Source: Vigna angularis (lineage: Eukaryota; Streptophyta; Magnoliopsida; Fabales; Fabaceae). From it: DNA of 64,000 nt. Below, in pieces: positions 11,010 to 22,320 of the stretch; within the stretch, counting starts at the first letter, position 1; each line of letters begins with the position of its first letter. Location of the stretch: assembly GCF_016808095.1 (NCBI RefSeq), contig NC_068970.1, forward strand, positions 10,646,501 to 10,710,500. The letters are read 5' to 3'. The position numbers and the translations under genes are program-made. Below the pieces are notes generated by a model. It did not search any database. It saw nothing but the letters and a program-made list of their open reading frames with translations, and had not been told where the DNA came from.

Positions 11010-12522
11010 TTACAAAGAAACTTCTCTCATTTTTAATTTAATTTTATGCCTAAGAATTTAAGGATCTTGACTAACCTTGTTTGCTTCCCTCTCCTTGAGA
11101 AAGTTAAGGGGTGAATTTGTATGGAAAGCTAGTGGTATTGATTGGATGATTGAAGGAAAAATACACAAATAATTTGTGGGCTAGTCTTGATTGTATATCT
11201 TGATTGAAGAAAAAAACACGAAAATCAAGATAATTTTTTAAAACTTTCCTATCTCATGAAAAGAGAAAAACGAAGTGTAAAAAAAACAAACATAATTAAA
11301 TTTTTATTATATTTAATCGATTAATCTTATTACATACTTTTAAATTAATATGTAACATATAATAATTAAATGTTTATAGATATATTTTATTATTATATTA
11401 AAACGAATAATTAAAATAATTAATGAAATAAATATAATACTTTTGTTAACATATATTTTATATTAAAATAATTAATTAATTAAAATAAAATTATTTTAAA
11501 AAATATTTTTACAAATTATACTTTTAAACATATATCAAAATATTTTTAGAAATTAATTTTATGATTTTTTTTTAAATGTATTGAAAATTTATTCTATCAC
11601 ATTAATCAAATTCACTACGAAAAATTTCTAATTTTAATTCATACAACCTCACTTTTGACTGACTTTTCTTTCATTTTCTTCTTGTTCCACTATTTTAAAT
11701 TCACTATCTAATCCAAAAACATGCTTTGTGAGAATTTTAGTTTATTTGAACAGAAGACAATGTTTCCAAAGTATATGTTGATTTGATGGTCACTTTTGTG
11801 ATACCAATAAATTTATTCTCTATTTTTCTCTTTCAAAGGTTGCGAAATTTATATTATCTATTATTCCATAAGACACTTTTTCACTTAGGTTAAGTGAGAG
11901 AAAGAAATTGAGATTAACTAAGTTAGATTTCTTAAACTTATAATTGAGAGTGTAATAACAAATTTGAGTAGTTTGAGTTGAATTTAACAATCTATTTTTC
12001 AAGCATTTAAAATGTGCTAACGAATTAATTAATAATTCCACGCATGATGTTTGGATCTTTTTGGTAAACTTTATGCTACCTTTTTCATTAATTTTGTTTT
12101 GTTTTATAATTATAGGTGGTTATTTAAGAATATTTCTCTTTACACATCTCAATAGGTGTATAAAAGATAAAATTAATCGTGGACATTTTTAATTGAATTT
12201 TTTGTATTCATTTTCATATCTTAAGGACTTCATAATTTGGAAGCCTATTTTAAAATAAAAAAGTCATATATAAAGAAAAACGAATTGCGGATTTCAAAAT
12301 GGAATATTGAATTTGATAGTCATTATAGAAATTTATTTTGGATTGTATAATTAAAAAAAATCATATTTTAAAATATAATATTATTTTAGATTGTGTAATT
12401 AAAAAAATATTCCACATTACACGATACAAAAATTATTGTTTTTTAAATTTATTCCGTAAAAATGATTTAACATTTTGGTTTAAAGTTTTTTCACATTAAT
12501 TTGTAATATTTTATGTAATATA
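11010..12522. other. AT-rich intergenic spacer between the two RabGAP copies
   Basis: Strongly AT-rich, with many short ATTA/TAAT runs and no open frame worth reporting. No RNA gene, terminal repeat or conserved motif was recognised. It lies upstream of RabGAP copy 1, so its right-hand side of the start codon may include distal promoter sequence. Confidence 0.4.
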
Positions 12523-14823
12523 TGTAACATCCCATATTATATAGAAATATATAATATAGTAAGTCCACATTTTAATATAATAAAATAGTTAGAAAAAGAC
12601 GGTAAATAAAGTATTAAGGTTATAGTCATCCCAAACTTAGTTATAATTTAAAACTTAAACACAATAGAGTATTTCAAGATGATAAGGAACAACTAAGAGT
12701 CCTAACTAGATTAAACAGGAAACACAGCACAAACAAACAAAAGACAACCACATAAGTAAGGGTGAGCTAGATATACAAAAATCATGTTATAACAGTCACA
12801 TGCAACATGCAAGTAAGGACAAATATACTACGCTACGCAAACATGACTTGTTGCACTTTAACTTGACTCGTCCGGACTTAGAATGTTTGTCGAGCTATGG
12901 CAGGTCATGCACTCGTGGTGGCCTCTACTGCTTTGCAAAGTCATTGCAATTGGGTTTCACCTTACCACACTCACCTTGGGCCATACTGGAAGCACCCAAG
13001 ACTAGGACCTCCTGCTACTACTCACGACATGGTTCAATCCTCTCTACTTGAGAATGATTGACCATTGTAGTTTCAGGATAACCCTCAAGACTGAGCTACC
13101 ATGCAAATCATTATAAAACACACCAAGGGCACCACCATGGATCCTTTCCTTGAAGATCATGGAATTACATCCAATAACCATACTTTTAAAACCACATACT
13201 TTCAATCACCAAACATGTCTCATACACTCGCATACTTCAATATAATCACATTACCACCATCATACTATGCATTACAAACATTCCACACACCTAATTCAAC
13301 CAAAACAAGAGCAAAAGTGAACTATGGACTCAGAGGATTCGCACAGAGCACCCTATTTGCAAGGCGAGACAAGAGGATCTCGCACAGTGCACCCCTTAAT
13401 TCGCATAGCGAATTAACTCGCATCATGCACCAGACTTCCAACCTCTCGCATAGCGCACCCATGTCGCTATGTGAGAGCCTAGACAGAGACTACCCCTCCC
13501 AAAGAATTGCTATGCGCCCTAACTCGCCCTTCAAATTAAAATAGTAGTGACTCCAGACCACCCTCAGTCGCACAACGACGAGATTCGCTATGCGAATCTC
13601 TAGACAGAGAGCAACACTCTCCAGTCATTTGCACAGCACACCAGCTCGCACAACGCACCAGCTCGCACAACGAATAACCCAGACAGTGAGCACTCTCTAC
13701 AGGGATCTGCATCATCTGCAGAACGCAAATTCTGCATAATCATGCACTCACACCAGCCCTTACCATTTCTAGGCCTTTTTCGCAATTTCTAACACCCTTA
13801 ATTCTTGTTTTACACCTAGTTGAACTTGTCTAGATGATTATAAACATTCCTACTACGATTCTAAGGTGATTTAGACTCAATTTATACTATAGAACACCAA
13901 AATCAACAACTTAGGGACTCAAATCCAATTCTACTACTTCTAACTTGTTTTTGACCAGTTTGAGGTTCCTAACAAGTCAAAATTGACCTATTTGAGCTAC
14001 CCAAACAACACAAGAACACACAAGACCTCCAGTGTCCAAAATCACTACCTCACTTCCTCTCAAGTGACCGAAAACACTACCAATCCTCTTAACTTTCAAC
14101 ATATAGCTGCTACCTCAGATTTTACTCATCTAACATCCTCAGTTGTAGTCACACAACACGTTTAAATCAGCTCACAAGCATTAGTTCACAGATTCACAGA
14201 TGAACATTTCAGCACATATCATTCCATACACTAAAAACTTAAAAACGCAACCCAAACAACACAATGATGCATAAATCAATCTATTCACCTAACATATAAC
14301 AACTTACAAGAAAGTATTCTAGCTCCCCTTACCTTAGGGTTTCAAAGCTAAGCTCACAACTTGATTCAACAATGTCTGACTCAGCAAGAACTCAACCAAA
14401 CCCTACAAATCACCTAATGGGTGATAGAACAACTCTTTAGAGCTAAGTTTTGACAAGAAATTGAAGGAGAAGGTTTCTAGTTACATGAAATCAGTAGAAT
14501 AGCATGCCCTAGGTTCCAAAACAGAGGAGGAAAAGGAAGAACTACTTACCGGTCCGAATGAAAGAAGTAATCGGTTCAAAATAAAGCCCTCTACACTGTG
14601 GATGCTTGGGCACCACCTAAACGGACATGCACTGAGTCAGTGAGTGTGAAGGTTAGAGAGAAGGCAGAGGAACTTAGAGTTCTGAATTTTAGAGAGAGAA
14701 TGAAAGTAGGCTAATGAACCAAATTTGTCTAAAATATATTTTTATACTGAAATAGAAATCTGACTCTATTAGTCTAATATATTTTAATTCACTCGTTAAA
14801 ATCCAAATTTTCATATTCTCACA
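12523..14823. mobile_element. Probable 2.3-kb solo LTR of a gypsy-type element
   Basis: The segment starts TGTAACATCCCA, a common start of large legume gypsy LTRs, and ends CATATTCTCACA. Flanking ATATA (12,518-12,522) and TTATA (14,824-14,828) could be a 5-bp target duplication with one change. Base composition is clearly less AT-rich than either neighbour, giving sharp edges. It holds a cluster of degenerate TCGCATAGCGAA/TCGCACAACG words (13,330-13,680). The 147-codon frame at 13,101-13,544 has no recognisable domain and reads through these repeats, so it is not called as a gene. No internal pol sequence or second LTR is present. Confidence 0.5.
13330..13680. repeat. Degenerate TCGCATAGCGAA-type repeat cluster
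   Basis: At least ten variants of a short word (TCGCACAGTGCACC, TCGCATAGCGAA, TCGCATAGCGCACC, TCGCTATGTGAG, TCGCACAACGCACC) recur at irregular spacing. Some are locally palindromic, for example GATTCGCTATGCGAATC at 13,572-13,588. Confidence 0.6.
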
Positions 14824-15944
14824 TTATAAGTTTCTTTTATATGTTTTTTTTAATGGGTTGGTATGATTTGTCGTATCTTTTATTTATTTATTTTTTAATA
14901 AAATGTCTAACTACGTAATTATATTAACATAAGCTTTAGATAACTAAAATGTAATGATTTAACATAAGCTTATTATGAAAAAGTTATTTTTTATCTTTAT
15001 GTTAACTAAGATGTCTTTAGATAGTATGTTTTTATTGTTTAATTATTTTTTTATATATTCTATATATTTGTTTATTTTTAATACAGATACTTATTATTTG
15101 TTTCTTTTCTTTAATAAAAGTCTTTATGAAATAAATTAATAATTTATATGACGAATCAATCTCTTTATTAATATAATAATCAATAACACTGCAGTTGAGT
15201 TCGTTCCAGCAACATCTATATTATGATCCAAACCCAAAAAACTCTATATATTGAGTAAAAGAATGTCTTAACCAAAACCAAAAAAAAAAATTACCAAACA
15301 AAGGTATTTAGGATGAAAATAAAATTTGAATCTTTTAAATGCAAAAAATATCCAATCAATATTCCATTTCAATTCAACTAGTGAGATTAAATTTAAAATA
15401 TAAAAAGTATAAATTTGGATTTAAAACTAAATCATTAACATAAACTTAAAATACTACGCATAACTAGGATTGTGAAGTGAATCTGAATATTTAAATCTTT
15501 TTATAGCAATAATTTTATTAGTAATAATGGAAATACAAGCTGAAGTTGTCGTATTTATATGTTCATATTTTTTTTACATAATAAAAAGTAACGATTACAA
15601 TTAAAAAACAATTACTTCGATAGTTACTTATAAAGTTACTACACACGAGCACATCAATCATCAAAATGCAAAAATTCAGTCACCACAAAAGTATAATATT
15701 AAGAATAAAATTATATAAAAATGTACACAAAAATAGTGAAAAAAGAGAGGTTGTTTTCATATATTAGTATAGAGAATATATTATACTTTAAAAATAGAGC
15801 AAAAAAAAAAATAATACGACCATGAAAACAAACATGATCAAACATTTTACACCAGAAAACATCCATTGACATCCAGCTATTAGAATTCAAATAATCTTCA
15901 TTGTAAGCAATCAGGAGTGCAAATAAGTTTACGATCTCTGAGTA
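14824..15944. other. AT-rich spacer left of RabGAP pseudogene
   Basis: No gene or repeat recognised. Homology to copy 1 stops abruptly near 15,945, so the duplication or a later deletion breakpoint lies at the right end of this segment. Confidence 0.4.
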
Positions 15945-18900
15945 ACATTAAAACTTCCATTATTGACATCATTATTAGCCCTTTCTTGGCTCTCGTTCAA
16001 AATGGATTCAACACCCGACTTATTTGAATTCCACATGCAAGGGAACAGTTCTGGGCAGCTCCAAGGAAGATTAAGTCTTCTGGAAGTCATTGCAAGTGTT
16101 TAGAAATAACATAGCAACCCAATTTAAATGGCTTAATATTCAATTATCAGAAAGCCTTATAATTCATCTCATTCTTCTAGCAAGAAGAAGAAAAAAGTTA
16201 CTAACATTTGAACTGTGAGAATGAGGACAAAAGAGGAGCAAGTTGCTTATGATCTTCTATCACTAATGTAAATTTTCGTTCTTTGGAGAACATTATTTTC
16301 ATCCACAAAGGATAGAATGAGTCTATAATCCAGCAGTAAAACCAAACAAACTCAATTGAATATCACACCGCCCATACCTGCAGTTTATTCTGAATATCAT
16401 CATTTACAATGTATACGTTGACATCTTCTTCAGATCTACTTTGGGTAAACAAGTAAGATTATAAGAACAAATTTGCATGAAAACTTGACTAAGAAATCAT
16501 AGAAATGTGCTGCAAATATAATATTATTTGTCTTGATGCAATAAACTTGATCATGAATCTGGCATTGTAAAGGTTTTACTAGAATCATGCCGGCACTAAA
16601 TGGTGGGCTATTGGGATCCCTTTTTATGTGGAGAATAGACCCAAATAATGTGGACCATTATGTCTCATTAGGTTAAATAGAGATGAGTCAGATTAGTAGG
16701 ATATATTAGAGTCATTTGAAGAGAAACAAAAGCCAAGTGAGAGAAAAAAGAAGAGAGAAAGTCTTTCCTGCATAACCCTAAACCTGCACTAGTGTTTTCG
16801 TCGTTGTGAAGTCGTTCACCATTAGAACGAGCTGACTTTTGGGCAGTGGGTTCCAGACATATGGTTTTTCATTCTGGCCGTTCGGATCGGAGGTCTAGTT
16901 TGGAAGAAATCAGTCCCGCACCAACAGCCCTATTTTGGAGAATTTTCATCTTCTTTGTTCTCATTTGTAAGCATTTGTGCTTAGTTAAATTGGCTTATTG
17001 AAGATACCATTTGGTATTATTATTGGAGACAACTTAGCAAAGAGTAATGAAGAAGCGGAAATTCAATTCCCCTTCTTGCGAGAATCCACTAGAATCAATA
17101 ATAGGGTAAAAAAGAGTCTCCAATAATAATAATAATACCAAATGGTATTTTCAATAAGCACAAATGCTTACAAATGAGAACAAAGAAGATGAAAATTCTC
17201 CAAAATAGGGCTGCTGGTGCGGGACTTATTTCTCCCAAACTAGACCTCCGATTGACGATCCGAATGGTCAGAATGAAGAACCATATGTCTGGAACCCACT
17301 GTACAAAAATCAACTCGATCCAACGGTGAACGACTTCACAACGACAAAAACACAAGTGCAGATTTAGGGTTATGCAAGAAAGGCTTTCTCTCTTCTTTTT
17401 TCTCTCACTTGGCTTTTGCCTCTCTTCAAATGACTCTAATGTGCCCTACTAATCTGATCCATCTCTATTTAACCTAATGAGACATAATGGTCCACATTAT
17501 CTGGGCCTATTCTCCACATAGGAAGGGAGTCCAATAACCCAACACTAAAGAGTGATCTTGATGTGCACAAAGGAGAAAAAGGCTAGTGTGTATTTCCAAA
17601 CACAATCTACATGCGTAGAAAATGGGCATGATGATGATTCTCCATCCTTTCAATAAACACTGCACTTATTAGGATGTCATGAATGTGGCACATACCTCTC
17701 ACTACCTCATAACTAAAAATGGTTAAGCTTTGCACATAATCGCAATGATGTCAAACAAAAATCGTTTTGCTGACATTTAAACAATACCAAATTTCAGGTT
17801 AGTCAATTTCACACACAGTGGAAGAAAAACATCATATAAATCCATAGAAAACAAATGCAGGGGGAATAACTAGCTACGTAAGGTTGGCCATGGCACTATC
17901 AACAATGCCAAATGAAAAAGTAAATTCAAAAATATCAGTAGAGACATGCTATCTGAGGCTAACCTCAAAAGAAGAACATGCTGCTTTATTGTAGCAAATA
18001 ATTCTTTGACTCCTCCACTATATAAATAGAATGGAAGAAAAGCAAGTCCTGCAAAATTTTATCCACACAATAAGCTATAGACTGAGTCAAATATCTAGAG
18101 CTGCCATAGATACAACTGTCACCAAGAAAACAGAAACATCTTATTTACCAACTCATTGTTATTCAGAATACCAATGAGCCATAATAGCCTTTCAAAGGGA
18201 GGCCATACAGCCACTCAGCCAGCAATTAAGTTCAACGGCAGATAAATAAAAAGACAAGACAACAATTTAATAAATACAAATGCAGCGTACAGATTGAATG
18301 TACAAATCACAGCTTGGTATTCAAACACTTGGAAAAGGTTCAAATATTCATATTTAGTTAATAGAAATTGATGTTACAAGCATGGACGCACCAAATTTGG
18401 CGAAAACACTTCATGATGGTGTTGAAATGCAACGAAATGCACCATTCCTTAAAAAGGAATTATCATAATACGTTAAGATTGGAAAAATAATCAAAACAGA
18501 AAACGTAATTGTATTTTCTGACATGTATTATGAAAAACATACTCTTGGAAGTGGAGCACGTATAAGCTAACTCTGAAAACACTACAACAGGATAGCAGGA
18601 GGCGGGATGACTGCTATTTTAAATGCCATAATACAAACTAAATAACTTATACTACATATATAAATACGAAGAAAATAAAAAATTCATGATAAACAATAAG
18701 TCACAATAATCACCATCAAACTATGAGCTACAAAAACAGAATAATGAAATTAATAAAGAAGTCAAAATAAAGTACACAAAAAATTATCAGAAAGCGAACT
18801 GGAGAAGAAGTCTAAAGAAAGAAGGATACGAAGTACTCCTATAATGTCTGGAAGAATCAAGTTCAAATAAGATGCAACATTCATGAATACTTTACCCCCA

Positions 18901-20728
18901 ATAACAACAAACAATGTTTCAAAAGTAAAGGTAGAATTTTGAACCCTATACCATGGTAGCGAAAGCAAGCACTGTTTTGGCTTATATCGGCATTATAGAA
19001 AACTACACCCACTGCTCCTCTATTTAAATCCCATAGTGAAAGGCCACTATGAATGAAAAGGAAAGATATGACATTCTTAAAATTTTATTCAACATTTCTA
19101 AATACACAATCTTATTTTTCAACTATCATATTACAAGACTCTGGTAGTACCCTTTTCATAAACTTTTCAAAAGTTACTAACCGTACATCCATGCATCAAA
19201 GTAAATCACATGGAGAGATACATTCATCTACGTTGGAAAAAAAGTACTTTCAGTTTATTAACCTTCCAAGTAGCTTGGTTAGTGTTTAGCTGAGTTCAAT
19301 GTATCTGTGTTACGAAGTTGTCACATTTTAACTGTTCTCTTGAAAATAATAGTAGTTAAATAGTATATATGCAACCATTCTTATAATAAACAGATCAATC
19401 CACTGAGTGGGAGTGGAATAAACTCTTACATTCTGTTTGGATAAAAGATTTCTAAATTTTCAAGAAATAGAAATGAATGATATTTGAATTGAATGCAATT
19501 GAATTCTTTCGATATTTTAAATATTTTCTTTGGACAGAGTAATTAAAATAACTTATATTTTAATTTTCTTGTCTGAATAAAGTAATCAAACTTTTCTTTT
19601 AAAATAAAATTCCATTTTAAAATATAAAATTTTAAAATTAAACTTTAAATAAATATTAGTAAACTTTAAAAAGATATTTTTGAGAAAATTTCAAATTTTA
19701 CTAGTTATTTGATATCCCTTCTAAAGATTTCTATTTCCTCAAATTTCCTAATCTAAACAAGATATTTTACCCAAAGAAATTTCAAATCACCAATAAATGA
19801 ATTGCTCTTTCAAATTACTTCAAGGTCAAGCATCAAGAAAGAAAATCTTTCTTTTTCTCACCTTCTATCACCTACTTCAAGAAGCCTTCTATGTATAAAC
19901 GTTTCCATTGCTATACACGGCTAAAGCAATCAGTCAACACTTCAAATGTTCTCAGGTACTTATAAATATAAAACTCACTGTATTCACAAACAGTAATTCA
20001 CCTGATGATAGAACAACAACGATGTATTGCCACCCAAGAGCAGGGGTATGCCTCCGGATGGACCTGATATCAGCGAAGGGCACAGCCCTTATGGTATAAA
20101 TGCTTCTTTCTGAGCATGAATGAAAAAAAAAAAAAAAAAAAACAAGATCAACATATGTATCACATTGCACAGGGCAGTAAAGTCATACAGAATGTAAATT
20201 ACCATTATCAGACAGCCTGGCCTCTGCTGAGCTATGCCCTTTGTAAGGTATCCAAGTCTAAAAGCGGCAAGAAGACACTTACATTAATTTAATTATAATA
20301 CAAGACCAAAACGTAACTGCAAAAAATCAAAGATTACCATAAATAAAGACGAGCTTTGCTTAGTCAATTCCAGTCTTCCAGTGATTCTTTCAGACGCAGA
20401 CTGAGTCGGATGAATTGCGACATTGTCCTTCGTGAATACAAATTCGGCACCGTCCCGAGGGGAGCTCTGTTTGGTACTGTCACTCTGCAGCATCACGCTA
20501 GCAGATTCGTAATCCCAGTCAATCAGATAAAAAATAATGGTAAAGTCAGCTAAATTTAAGAATAAAAGGCAGCTTGTGAGCGGAACATTCAGTTGAATCG
20601 CGGAAACTCTGATTGAAACGCAAATTGATCAAATGAAGAAACAGGTCACAGGAATTCGTGAAATGAGAACGTGACATGACAGTCGTACTTGTTGCTGCGA
20701 CGCGGCGTCGTCGGATAAGCCGTGACAT
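15945..20728 (-). pseudogene. Truncated duplicate of the RabGAP/TBC gene 5' half
   Basis: Exon equivalents on the minus strand: 20,689-20,728; 20,338-20,508; 20,203-20,257; 20,002-20,109; 17,964-18,048; 16,378-16,435; and about 15,945-16,079. They match copy 1 exons 1-7 in order. Damage: exon 1 is 40 bases instead of 63, shifting frame; the acceptor before exon 2 is AC instead of AG (20,509-20,510); exon 7 has an in-frame TAA at 16,071-16,073, a one-base deletion further on, and is cut off near 15,945. Exons 2-6 stay open, with single extra codons in exons 2, 3 and 6. The damage pattern is that of a 5'-half duplication that lost function. The unit includes the upstream region to about 21,010, so promoter sequence was copied and transcription is possible. 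A 942-bp foldback element sits in the intron between exons 5 and 6. Confidence 0.85.
16601..17542. mobile_element. Foldback element with 430-bp inverted arms
   Basis: Arms 16,601-17,030 and 17,116-17,542 are inverted copies of each other along almost their whole length, separated by an 85-base loop. Termini read TGGTGGGCTATTGGG and, on the other strand, TTGGGTTATTGG. The direct repeat CACTAAA flanks it (16,594-16,600 and 17,543-17,549). RabGAP copy 1 has the unoccupied site (GCATTAAAGAGTG near 6,573). No transposase frame is present; open frames in the arms are mirror images and not genes. Long inverted arms with a 7-9 bp duplication suggest a non-autonomous Mutator- or hAT-type element; the superfamily is not settled. 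Confidence 0.8.
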
Positions 20729-20962
20729 GGAGGATTTCGCAGAGAACTCAAATCTACGAGAACGAAAGCGAGAGATATCTTGGCGGCGAAGAAAAACCCG
20801 TGGTGCGGGAAAATGTACAGAATGGAGAGAATGTGATGGTTGTTGTTACTCGTTCCGTTTCTCTTCGACGCGGGTACGGAACCGTTTTGTTTGAATGGAT
20901 GAAGTATGCTAGATCAACGGCTAAGATGGATCCAATTATTTCCATTTAATATTATTTTATTA

Positions 20963-20980
20963 TTTGGGCCCACCGGCCCA
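20963..20980. promoter_or_regulatory. Copied GGGCCC/GGCCCA motif upstream of the pseudogene
   Basis: TTTGGGCCCACCGGCCCA matches the motif upstream of copy 1. Its survival may reflect recent duplication rather than selection. Confidence 0.35.
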
Positions 20981-21024
20981 TTGTTTTTGAGCGCAGTCTT
21001 GTGAACCTTACCAAAAGGCAGTTA

Positions 21025-22318
21025 CTCCCTCCACCACCACCGAATGCTCCTTACACCACTCCATACCAATTTTACTCTTCTCTAAAACGGATGTCAACAT
21101 CCGTTTCACCTTCAACGGATGTTGACATCCGTCTATTCACATATTTTATATTTTAATTTATTGTTTTTATTTAAAAAAATAATAATAATCTTCAACGGAT
21201 GTGGCGAGATCCGTTAACGGATTGCCACATCCGTTTTAATAAAAAAATTTAAAAATATTTTGATTATTATTTAAATAATAATATATAAATTAAATTAATA
21301 ATAATTATTTTATTAAATAAAATAAAATTAATTCATAAAAGATTAAGTAATAATTTTAAATTAATTAAATAATATTTATATATTAATTTAAAAACTTAAA
21401 AAAACTAAAAACTTAAAAAAAAAAATCTTCAACGGATGTGACAAGATCCGTTAACGGATTGCCACATCCGTTTCAATAAAAAATTTTAAAAGTATTTTGA
21501 TTATTATTTAAATAATAATATATAAATTAAATTAATAATAATTATTTTATTAAATAAAATAAAATTAATTTATAAATAATTAAATAATAATTTTAAATTA
21601 ATTAAATAATATTTATATATTAATTTAAAATATAATAAATTAAAAACTAAAAATTTAAAAAGAAAAAAATTCATGAATTGCCCACATCCATTTTAATAAA
21701 TTTTTAAAAACTATTTTATTATTTAAATAATAATACATAAATTAAATTAATAATAATTATTTTATTAAATAAAATAAAATTAATTTATAATTAATTAAAT
21801 AATAATTTTAAAAAAATTAAATAATAATTTTAAAAAAATTAAATAATAATTTTAAAAAAATTAAATAATATTTATATATTAATTTAAAATATAATATAAT
21901 AAAAAACTAAAAACTTTAAAAAGAAAAAAATTTTACGGATGTGGATGTATCCATTTTAATAAAATTTTAAAAGTATTTTAATTATTATTTAAAATAATAA
22001 TATATAAATTAAATTATAATAATTATTTTATTAAATAAAATAAAATTAATTTATAAATAGTTAAGTAATAATTTTTAAAAAAATTAAATAATATTTATAT
22101 ATTAATTTAAAAACTTAAAAAATCTAAAAATTTAAAAAAAAAAAACTAAACGGATGTGCGGATGTCCCACATCCGTTGAAGAATTTTTTCTACAACGGAT
22201 GTCGACGTCTGTTCTAAGGAAAAAGGAGGGGTGTAGGAGATTTTAAGATATAAAAGATAATTTTGGAATTTAAAAAAAGTGTGGTGGTACAAGAAGCAAT
22301 GTGTGGTGGTGTAGGGAG
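21025..22318. mobile_element. Stowaway/mariner-like element enlarged by tandem repeats
   Basis: Inverted termini CTCCCTCCACCACCACC (21,025) and, on the other strand, CTCCCTACACCACCACAC (ending 22,318) are flanked on both sides by TA (21,023-21,024 and 22,319-22,320). CTCCCTCC plus a TA duplication is the Stowaway signature of Tc1/mariner MITEs (established). At 1,294 bases it is far longer than a usual Stowaway because the interior is a tandem array. Inner subterminal palindromes of the type ACGGATGTCAACATCCGT occur at both ends. No transposase is encoded. Confidence 0.7.
21190..22148. repeat. Four tandem units of about 240 bases
   Basis: Units start near 21,190, 21,428, 21,670 and 21,931. 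The first two begin with ACGGATGTG..AGATCCGTT AACGGATTGCCACATCCG-type inverted words, followed by a long A/T-only tail that is nearly identical in all. Units 3 and 4 have lost most of the GC-containing head. A 22-base subrepeat is triplicated at about 21,795-21,862. Confidence 0.85.
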
Positions 22319-22320
22319 TA

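Noticed and set aside
13101..13544. 147-codon plus-strand frame
   Set aside because: Runs through the word repeats of the solo LTR and shows no domain or codon bias.
17095..17355. 86-codon minus-strand frame
   Set aside because: Lies in one arm of the foldback element; its mirror in the other arm is broken.
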